Assembly (NCBI GenBank): GCA_031277045.1
Contig: JAISLX010000012.1
Span: 1-11,445, forward strand
Direction: 5' to 3'
DNA length: 11,445 nucleotides
DNA from: Treponema sp.
Lineage (GTDB): Bacteria > Spirochaetota > Spirochaetia > Treponematales > Breznakiellaceae
Shown: positions 6,753 to 11,445 of the stretch, one piece after another
How the letters are laid out: every line of letters begins with the position of its first letter
Position numbering within the stretch: the stretch's first letter is position 1
Made by a program: the position numbers and the translations under genes
The notes under the pieces: model-generated
Told to the model about the DNA's origin: nothing
What the model saw: only the letters and a program-made list of their open reading frames with translations
Database searches by the model: none

Positions 6753-7046
6753 ATGGAGCTTAACATTCCCTTAAAATACCGCCAAGATATTGAAAACGCT
6801 GCCAATTTACTCAAAAATGAAGGATGTCAATCAATTTTTCTGTTTGGTTCCTTGGTTACAGGAAAAACACAAGACGATTCTGATATAGATATTGGCATCA
6901 AAGGACTCCCCAGAGGTAAATTTTTTGAAGTATACCCAAGATTATATTTTGACATGGAAAACAAAATAGATTTAGTCGATTTTGACGTAAATCCTGATTT
7001 TTATTCAATGCTTGCCAGAATAGGTGAGGTTGTTCAAATTGGATGA
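6753..7046 (+). CDS. mntA: MntA-type minimal nucleotidyltransferase antitoxin
   Basis: This is a 97-residue protein of the DNA polymerase beta-like minimal nucleotidyltransferase family. The defining GSx10DxD motif is complete: G32-S33 followed by D44 and D46 (FGSLVTGKTQDDSDIDIGI). The likely third metal-binding carboxylate, D73, is in the KIDLVDFD segment. In characterised MntA/HepT pairs the nucleotidyltransferase neutralises the HEPN ribonuclease by transferring AMP to a Tyr of its RX4HXY motif. The partner gene overlaps this one by 8 bases. No strong ribosome site precedes ATG 6753, only AAAGA nearby. AT-rich codon use contrasts with mutS2 just upstream and suggests horizontal acquisition together with hepT. 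Confidence 0.9.
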   Translation: MELNIPLKYRQDIENAANLLKNEGCQSIFLFGSLVTGKTQDDSDIDIGIKGLPRGKFFEVYPRLYFDMENKIDLVDFDVNPDFYSMLARIGEVVQIG

Positions 7047-7491
7047 AAATGTAAAGATAAAAAGCGAACATGAAATTTCGCGGATAGGAAAATCATTGGA
7101 AGATGTGGAACCGTTACTAAAGTTATGCAAAATAAAATCGCCTGATATTATAGAAATGACAGCGGCGGCTCAAGTGTTACACTCATTCTACAATGGGGTG
7201 GAAAGTGTTATTATACTTTTTTTGAAACATTTAAATGAGAAATTACCTAATGATCTTAAATGGCACAAAACATTATTCGAAATGGCATTTGGAAATAATT
7301 CAGAAACTATAAAAATTATTCGGGATGATATGAAAAGGAAACTGGAAAAATATTTGTTGTTTAGACATTTTATAAGACATTCATATAGTTCTGAATTAGA
7401 TTGGAATGAAATGGGGCCATTGGTGAAAGAAATTGAAGATGTTTGGAAAATTATAAAAGATGATTTTGAGGAATTCATAAACAACAATTGA
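7039..7491 (+). CDS. hepT: HepT-type HEPN-domain toxin
   Basis: This 150-residue, largely helical protein is the toxin partner of the upstream nucleotidyltransferase. It carries the HEPN RNase signature RX4HXY exactly, as R109-HFIR-H114-S-Y116. The Tyr is the residue AMP-modified by MntA in the studied system. HEPN toxins of this type cut RNA and act in toxin-antitoxin or anti-phage roles. I chose the TTG at 7039 because AGGTGAGG (7022-7029) lies 9 bases upstream, a strong ribosome site, and it gives an 8-base overlap with mntA. GTG at 7024 or TTG at 7030 would overlap that site. The mature protein is longer than the shortest HepT proteins (about 110-140). The composition is AT-rich, like mntA. 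Confidence 0.87.
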   Translation: MDENVKIKSEHEISRIGKSLEDVEPLLKLCKIKSPDIIEMTAAAQVLHSFYNGVESVIILFLKHLNEKLPNDLKWHKTLFEMAFGNNSETIKIIRDDMKRKLEKYLLFRHFIRHSYSSELDWNEMGPLVKEIEDVWKIIKDDFEEFINNN

Positions 7492-7495
7492 AAGT

Positions 7496-7514
7496 GCCCC
7501 AACTTCGCATAACT
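7496..7514 (-). repeat. Right arm of the inverted repeat bracketing the MntA-HepT pair
   Basis: This is the reverse complement, at 17/19 positions, of 6675-6693. It begins five bases after the hepT stop codon and abuts the first triloop palindrome of the following cluster. Confidence 0.75.
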
Positions 7515-7735
7515 CGGCAGCTTTGCTGCCGCGGACTGTTTACGCTTTTTATCCTTCCGGACAAACCGGGCCAGTAGGCGGCTCGGCCTCCGCAACGGCT
7601 AGGTCATTACGCTGCGCGCAGACCTTCGGTCTGACATTCCCACGCCAAAACTCCGCCACAGTTTATCGGCCCTAAAAATGCTACGCATTTTCTATTCGGG
7701 CCGCCAAACCGTCGTAAACAGCCGGAACGTCAGGT
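7515..7735. repeat. Cluster of triloop palindromes
   Basis: This noncoding stretch is built of perfect short hairpins with three-base loops: CGGCAGC/GCTGCCG around TTT (7515-7531), CAGACC/GGTCTG around TTC (7619-7633) and AAAATGC/GCATTTT around TAC (7675-7691). An outer inverted pair, CGGACTGTTTACG (7532-7544) with CGTAAACAGCCG (7713-7724), encloses most of the cluster. No T-runs follow the stems and no open frame of interest crosses them. It looks like a compound intergenic repeat of the REP or palindromic-element kind. Confidence 0.7.
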
Positions 7736-7790
7736 GATATTTTGGGCTAAAATTTGTTGAAATTATTTTGAGATAATTTCAGAATTACTC

Positions 7791-8092
7791 ATGGATAATA
7801 CAGCATATAGTAATAAAATTATTTTAGCAGAACTAATTCCTTCGACACGAAAAATAAAGAAGATAGCTTTATAGAATGTTTATCAGGAATAAACAGCATA
7901 TCATTAAATATAGATTTGGATGAAATAATAGAAATACAATATCAATGTTTACTATCAGGTATAAACAGATTGGGTTTAGTGGATATAGTAACAGCTCAGA
8001 ATGCGAAACAAAATGATGTTGAAATATTTTCCACCGATAATCACATGAAATTATTAACTCAGGTAATGGGAATAAACTGTAGAATAATATAA
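7791..8092 (+). pseudogene. Truncated, frameshifted PIN-domain (VapC-like) toxin remnant
   Basis: ATG 7791 reads into IILAELIPS, then runs to a stop at 7872-7874. Moving frame near 7838-7844 continues the protein as FDTKNKEDSFIECLSG and on to LGLVDIVTAQNA and EIFSTDNHMKLL, ending at TAA 8090-8092. Read together this is the C-terminal three quarters of a PIN-domain RNase. It includes the mid-protein Glu (LAEL), the Asp of LVDIVTA and the Asp of STDNH, three of the four family acidic residues. The N-terminal DTN-type segment with the first Asp is missing, and no such sequence was seen just upstream. With a frameshift and a lost N-terminus it is very unlikely to be active. No VapB-type antitoxin gene was seen beside it. 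Its AT-rich composition matches mntA-hepT. Confidence 0.7.
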
Positions 8093-8137
8093 AAAAGTGA
8101 ACGCCTATGGCGCCAGGCACGCTCCCTGGAATTAGGG

Positions 8138-8211
8138 ACCACAAAGGCGCACAAAGGATACATCAAGCGCCGATTCTTCTTTCCTTCGTGCGCCTTCTGC
8201 GCCTTTGTGGT
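8138..8211. repeat. Inverted repeat of the ACCACAAAGG type
   Basis: ACCACAAAGGCGCA (8138-8151) is perfectly repeated in reverse complement at 8198-8211. Inside are further imperfectly paired pieces (GGCGCACAAAGGA against CCTTCGTGCGCC). The loop is 46 bases. Sequences of this kind occur as dispersed intergenic elements in many bacteria. Nothing else is evident between 8093 and 8252. Confidence 0.6.
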
Positions 8212-8252
8212 TGATCTTTCCAGATTCGTCTTTCATTCTTCGCGGCGGGCGG

Positions 8253-8888
8253 TCATAGCGTGTTGAATCTGCTTATCCAGTCATCGTTTTGCAGAAGGCG
8301 GGAAAACTGCACCGTGAGTTTATATGTGGTTTCCAGCATTTTTTTAAGGGCTTCGCCCCGGGGGGTGCCGGCAAGGCCGGGGGCAAGGGTGATATAGTCG
8401 ATAAGCCCCGCCACGGGAATAAGCGGCGGTTCCGCTCCGGCATCCCCCGTCCAGATAACGCGGTATTCCTGCTCCGCCTCGTAGGGGCGGCGCTTGATAA
8501 ACGGCCACTTTTCCACGGGCTGCTGTTTGAGCCAGGCCGCCGTAAAGTCTTTGGAGGACATATACGACACCGAACCGCGGAGAAACGCCGGTTCCCCGCC
8601 CAGGGCCGCAAGCAGCGCCTCGTCCTTAAAGTGGATACAGCAGCCGGAATCTTTTTTGGCGTAGTAAAACCAGTGGTGAATCTGTTCCTTGCCCTGGGCA
8701 AAACAGAGGGCGCGGATCTCCCCCGCGCCGGTTTTGCGTTTATAGGCGGCAAGGGCCGCGTAGTCGTTTTTGTCTTCCCATCCGTCCGTAGAGGAAAGCC
8801 TAAGACCCCCTGTTTCCATAATGATGATAAAGGAAAGAAGATCGGTAAAATGTTTCAGATACTTCGGCGTGTTTTCGGTTTCGTTCAT
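8253..8888 (-). CDS. DUF2971-type protein
   Basis: This 211-residue soluble protein has the hallmarks of the DUF2971 family, whose biochemical role is not established. The N-terminal part, YLKHFTDLL, then GGLRLSSTDGWEDKNDY (about 10-43), corresponds to the family's start, where members usually read 'F.DP.E'. Further on are ALCFAQ (60-65), HHWFYYA (71-77), GCCIHF (82-87) and KRRPYEAEQEYRVIW (132-146), matching the typical 'SFSE', 'MW.hYA', 'G.ci.f' and 'K...y..E.EyR' blocks. AAGGAG lies 7 bases upstream of ATG 8888. The gene follows the LRR lipoprotein gene on the same strand. A terminator hairpin lies between them, ending about a dozen bases before this start, so expression may depend on readthrough. 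Some relatives lie near phage-defence genes, and here toxin-type loci lie just downstream; a defence role is only a guess. Confidence 0.75.
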   Translation of the reverse strand: MNETENTPKYLKHFTDLLSFIIIMETGGLRLSSTDGWEDKNDYAALAAYKRKTGAGEIRALCFAQGKEQIHHWFYYAKKDSGCCIHFKDEALLAALGGEPAFLRGSVSYMSSKDFTAAWLKQQPVEKWPFIKRRPYEAEQEYRVIWTGDAGAEPPLIPVAGLIDYITLAPGLAGTPRGEALKKMLETTYKLTVQFSRLLQNDDWISRFNTL

Positions 8889-8901
8889 GGTGTTCTCCTT
8901 A

Positions 8902-8927
8902 AAAGTACCCGCCCCCGCAGGGGCGGG
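8902..8927 (-). terminator. Intrinsic terminator of the long LRR lipoprotein gene
   Basis: On the minus strand, CCCGCCCC and GGGGCGGG form a perfect 8-bp stem (8920-8927 with 8908-8915), followed by TACTTTT. The stem closely matches the terminator of the short LRR gene. It lies between the LRR stop (9015) and the DUF2971 start (8888). Confidence 0.75.
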
Positions 8928-9014
8928 CTGTGTATATTCCGGTTATATGCCGGTTGTTCCTGTCCGCCTGAGTACGCGCTGAGGCATACCCGGCTGGGAC
9001 AAACTTACGCCGTC

Positions 9015-10415
9015 CTACGGCTGCTGCTTTATCCAGTCGCCCTCGCGTCCGGTCCGTATGTAGGTGCCGGCCCCGCCACTTAGATACGTATATCTCAGGA
9101 GGTTGGAGCCGCCGTTGTCGCTGGAGTAGATTGGTGGAAACGCATATTCGCCAAAATCATCTTCCCCAATCTCGCTGTTTTCTTCAAACGTTACATTGGT
9201 AAGCCCGGTGCAGTAGGAAAAAGCCCTCTCTCCGATGCTGGTAACGCCTGCCGGTATGGTGACGCTGGTAAGCCCGGTGCCGGAAAAAGCCCACGCTCCG
9301 ATGCTGGTAACGCCTGTCGGTATGGTGACGCTGGTAAGCGCCGTGCAGTCGGCAAAAGCGCGGTCCCCGATGGTGGTAACGCCTGCCGGTATGGTGACGC
9401 TGGTAAGCCCGGTGCAGCCGGAAAAAGCGGAGTCCCCGATGCTGGTAACGCCTGCCGGTATGGTATATGATGACTCGCTTTTTCCTGCCGGGTATTGGAT
9501 AAGGTCCGTTTTGCCTTTGTTAAACAGTACCCCGTTTTCACTACTGTAGGCGCTGTTCGCGCTGTCAACGGTTATGCTGGTAAGCCCGGTGCCGAAAAAA
9601 GCCCTCTCTCCGATGCTGGTAACGGTTCCCGGTATGGTGACGCTGGTAAGCCCGGTGCAGCCGGAAAAAGCGGAGTCCCCGATGCTGGTAACGGTTCCCG
9701 GTATGGTGACGCTGGTAAGCCCGGTGCAGTAGGAAAAAGTGTAGTCCCCGATGCTGATAACGCTTGCGGGGAGGATGATGCCTTTGATATACTCATTGTC
9801 CCCGATAATATTCATCCCTGTATTGCCGTAAACGGAACCTGCCACCTCATTGTCCTTGAATGTGCAGTTGCTCAAGTCGAGAATCACGTACTTTTGGGCC
9901 TTGTTTACCGCTGCGTTGACCTTTTCCCAGTCGCCGTCATAAGCATATTCAACGATGGTAATCGCTTCCAGAACAACCGTGGCCAGGTTCTCGGCCGTAG
10001 TATTACCCAAGTTCTGGAGAGCGTTTTCGAGGGCCTCCACCCACTCCGAATCCTGCGGCGTATCCGGTCCCCCTTTGGTAATAGTACCGATGGTAATAGC
10101 GCCGTCAGCCGCCACTTCTACCAGAATGGTTGCGGCAGTGTACCCGTCCGCGCTCACCGTAATGACCGCCGTGCCCGGCGCAACCGAGGTGATGGCGATT
10201 TTGCCGTCAGTTATTGCCGCTGTGGCAACGCTCTCATCGTTTGAGCTAACGCTTGTCCCCACAAGGCCCAGAGTCGCCGCGTCATTGGCGGCGCTGTTGT
10301 CCGTTTGTGCGGTGAAACTGTCACCGCCCGCAGGGTTGTCGCAGCCCGCCAGTACCAATCCGAATGTCAGCAGCAGCGCCGCCATTCCCGTCATAAAACT
10401 ACGGTTCTTTCCCAT
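9015..10415 (-). CDS. BspA-type leucine-rich-repeat lipoprotein, long form
   Basis: This is a predicted exported lipoprotein of 466 residues. The signal peptide is MGKNR, a hydrophobic stretch (11-23) and the lipobox LAGC with Cys25. Residues about 45-115 look like a bacterial Ig-like (BIG2-type) domain, with SSNDESVATAAI and ITSVAPGTAVITVSADGYTA. The linker is followed by the block shared with the short paralogue (VILDLSNCTFKDNEVAGSV, YIKGIILP), then seven LRR_5 repeats of 22-23 residues, consensus IPAGVTSIGDSAFSGCTGLTSVT with small variations. An 'island' of the kind NSAYSSENGVLFNKGKTDLI breaks the array after the third repeat. The tail SGGAGTYIR, with W.KQ near the end, closes the protein. 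I chose ATG 10415 because AAAGGAG lies 8 bases upstream and it gives a normal signal peptide; the frame extends nine codons further without a site. A surface-binding role is typical of the family; the ligand is unknown. Confidence 0.9.
   Translation of the reverse strand: MGKNRSFMTGMAALLLTFGLVLAGCDNPAGGDSFTAQTDNSAANDAATLGLVGTSVSSNDESVATAAITDGKIAITSVAPGTAVITVSADGYTAATILVEVAADGAITIGTITKGGPDTPQDSEWVEALENALQNLGNTTAENLATVVLEAITIVEYAYDGDWEKVNAAVNKAQKYVILDLSNCTFKDNEVAGSVYGNTGMNIIGDNEYIKGIILPASVISIGDYTFSYCTGLTSVTIPGTVTSIGDSAFSGCTGLTSVTIPGTVTSIGERAFFGTGLTSITVDSANSAYSSENGVLFNKGKTDLIQYPAGKSESSYTIPAGVTSIGDSAFSGCTGLTSVTIPAGVTTIGDRAFADCTALTSVTIPTGVTSIGAWAFSGTGLTSVTIPAGVTSIGERAFSYCTGLTNVTFEENSEIGEDDFGEYAFPPIYSSDNGGSNLLRYTYLSGGAGTYIRTGREGDWIKQQP
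9234..9818 (-). repeat. 69-bp tandem repeats encoding LRR units
   Basis: On the plus strand, GATGCTGGTAACG or a close variant starts units at 9234, 9300, 9369 and 9438, and again at 9612, 9681 and 9750. Spacing is 69 bases, or 66 where one residue is missing. The units are nearly identical in DNA, so unequal crossing-over or slippage could change the number of LRRs. They are coding, not a CRISPR array. Confidence 0.85.
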
Positions 10416-10517
10416 GGAAAAACTCCTTTGTGTACAGAGCACACCAATGCGCCCTGCGCACGGGCGGTCGCAGCCGCCGCAAATTTTTTTAAACCGTCCG
10501 GGCGAATACGCGCCTGG

Positions 10518-11107
10518 TTACGGAATAAGCGCGCTCACCATCGGCTCCCAGGGGCCTTTTCTTCCCTCATCCTCTATCTGCACAACAAAATGCGCTGTCT
10601 TCCCGCCGGCCCCGAATTCAAATTCAATCATGTCCTTTTTCCGTTTGGTAAAGAATGATTTGCGGAGATCGTCAGGGTTTGCGGGCAGGGTTTCACCGGG
10701 AGGGTGGCAGGCTCTACCATATCCGGTAACCCTTGTTCGCCGGGCCGGCAGCGGCGCCGGTAACATAGACCATCTTTACGCATAACCCGTGCCACCCCAC
10801 CAGGTAGGTTTCTATCGCAACCTGGACGGCGGGCGTTCCGCTTGTCGTGGGGGTGCTGTCGCGGGGTTTTAAGCCGGGGGCGAAACGCCGCCTTGCACTG
10901 CGCCGCTGCCACCGGCGTTCTGGTGGTCTCGTTTTTCGCCGTGGCAAGGGCGGTGTCTGCCGCCTGTATGAGGGCGCCCAGTTCCCGTGATGACGGCGGC
11001 GGGAATGCCCCAGGCTTGCGTGTTTGTCCCGGCAACGGACGCCCAATCCTTTGCCATTGCTAAAATGCCGTCTCTGGTATGGGGGAGCCAGTCCCGTGTT
11101 ATTACAT
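10518..11107 (-). pseudogene. Decayed second copy of the X gene
   Basis: Fragments of the X protein lie in order in three minus-strand frames. They are RDWLPHTRDGILAMAKDWAS then AWGIPAAVIT; ALIQAADTALATAKNETTRT then PVAAAQCKAAF; GLKPRDSTPTTSGTP then KMVYVTG and PANKGYRIW; and finally DLRKSFFTKRKKDMIEFEFG then GKTAHFVVQIE and MVSALIP, ending at TAA 10518-10520. Against the intact copy there is a frameshift after AVIT and a loss of about 28 codons with a frame change after CKAAF. A sense Tyr codon (TAC) has become TAG at the RIW junction, with a one-base insertion just after it. The N-terminus (ATG about 11107) runs straight into TAA in its own frame. It cannot make an X protein. It lies upstream of the long LRR gene, as the intact X does of the short one. 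Confidence 0.85.
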
Positions 11108-11115
11108 AACAGTTC

Positions 11116-11307
11116 GCCTTGTGAATGTGGTGTATATTCGCCTGAATGTGAGGCGTATTTGCCTGAATAGAGGTTGTAGTTGGGCAACTGAGGGGCATAT
11201 TTGCCTGAATATGCGTTACCGTGGCCTGAATGCGGGAGGCGGCTGCCCGAATATGCGGCGTATTTGCTTGAATGCGCGGAACGGTTGCCTGAACTGGTTA
11301 GATTTTT
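11116..11307. repeat. 21-bp tandem repeat array
   Basis: From 11140 to 11307 the sequence divides into eight consecutive units of exactly 21 bases, starting at 11140, 11161, 11182, 11203, 11224, 11245, 11266 and 11287, with a less regular 24-base unit before (11116-11139). The approximate consensus is GCCTGAATG..GGCGTATTT, with the start GCCTGAAT best kept. Because 21 is a multiple of three, every open frame reads seven-residue repeats, for example SGKYASH and SGEYTPH on the minus strand. The array ends just upstream of the lost start of the decayed X gene. No spacer-like unique sequence separates units, so it is not CRISPR. Confidence 0.8.
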
Positions 11308-11349
11308 ACTAAAAAGCGGGAACGGAGGCCAGGGCATCGGCGTTTACTT

Positions 11350-11378
11350 TTGCAGAGGTAGGGAGGGCATGATATACT
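11350..11378 (+). promoter_or_regulatory. Sigma-70-type promoter before the partial gene at 11405
   Basis: TTGCAG (11350-11355) and TATACT (11373-11378) are separated by 17 bases, the preferred spacing, with 4/6 and 5/6 consensus matches. The expected start of transcription, near 11385, leaves a short leader with the ribosome site directly before the gene. Confidence 0.6.
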
Positions 11379-11404
11379 AATCCATCATAATTTTCCGGGA
11401 GGGG

Positions 11405-11445
11405 ATGATGGGGGCCATAAGCATCCATGAGCTGGCGCGGGTTGT
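11405..11445 (+). CDS. Start of an unidentified gene, 3'-partial
   Basis: The first codons read MMGAISIHELARVV and run off the window end. GGGAGGGG lies directly before two adjacent ATG codons at 11405 and 11408. The second has the better spacing from the GGGAGG core. Thirteen or fourteen residues are too few to assign a family. The promoter above supports it being real. Confidence 0.5.
   Translation, partial: MMGAISIHELARV

Noticed and set aside
7869..8144. 91-residue minus-strand hydrophobic frame
   Set aside because: It is antisense to the PIN relic. Its hydrophobicity comes from AT-rich sequence read backwards, and there is no ribosome site.
8289..9083. Plus-strand 264-residue frame across the DUF2971 gene
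   Set aside because: It is a shadow of the minus-strand gene, which has AAGGAG before its ATG and recognisable family blocks.
11116..11307. CRISPR array
   Set aside because: Units follow each other without unique spacers, are only 21 bases long, and no cas gene is present.
11079..11312. Plus-strand 77-residue frame with RICLN repeats
   Set aside because: The repeats simply reflect the 21-bp array. It has no ribosome site and is antisense to the X relic at its start.
10714..11337. Minus-strand 207-residue frame spanning the 21-bp repeats and part of the X relic
   Set aside because: It joins heptad repeats to out-of-frame X sequence and only later enters a true X frame, then stops at TAG. 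It is better explained as array plus pseudogene.

Overview
The window reads as a chromosomal segment of a spirochaete of the Treponema lineage, most like the gut (termite or insect type) treponemes. This rests on recognition, not on a database search. The grounds are two BspA-type leucine-rich-repeat lipoproteins with the tail SGGAGTY.R...W.KQ, a short Cys-rich protein ahead of murI and mutS2, an 'X' protein family ending in GPWGPVVSALIP, and many palindromic intergenic repeats. Most genes are GC-rich. The stretch of about 6.7-8.1 kb is clearly AT-rich and looks acquired.

Layout. (1) Positions 1-1502, plus strand: the 3' part of an X-family gene, an LRR lipoprotein gene, and an intrinsic terminator, followed by a run of 19 G. 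(2) Positions 1603-2806, minus strand: a two-gene unit of a pentapeptide-repeat protein with an N-terminal CCCH cluster, then a metallo-beta-lactamase-fold hydrolase starting with GTG one base after the first gene's stop. (3) Positions 2807-3069: a divergent intergenic region with strong hairpins. (4) Positions 3070-6600, plus strand: a coupled operon of a Cys-rich zinc-ribbon protein, murI (glutamate racemase) and mutS2, with overlaps of 8 and 4 bases. (5) Positions 6675-7514: an AT-rich MntA/HepT-type toxin-antitoxin pair bracketed by a 19-bp inverted repeat (17/19 identical). (6) Positions 7515-8252: a cluster of three-base-loop palindromes, a truncated and frameshifted PIN-domain (VapC-like) remnant, and an inverted repeat containing ACCACAAAGG. 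(7) Positions 8253-10415, minus strand: an LRR lipoprotein with seven repeats, its terminator, then a DUF2971-type protein. (8) Positions 10518-11307: a decayed second X gene and, beyond its lost start, an array of 21-bp tandem repeats. (9) Positions 11350-11445: a good sigma-70-type promoter and the first codons of a plus-strand gene.

Two themes stand out. First, the X-plus-LRR-lipoprotein module occurs twice in opposite orientation. The left copy has an intact X and a short LRR protein. The right copy has a dead X and an expanded LRR protein. Second, small perfect palindromes with three-base loops occur in noncoding DNA and also, as a pair, inside the intact X gene without breaking its frame. 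This resembles the protein-invading palindromic elements known from Rickettsia. The AT-rich segment holds one intact and one dead toxin-type locus and looks like a small, turning-over accessory island downstream of the conserved murI-mutS2 operon.
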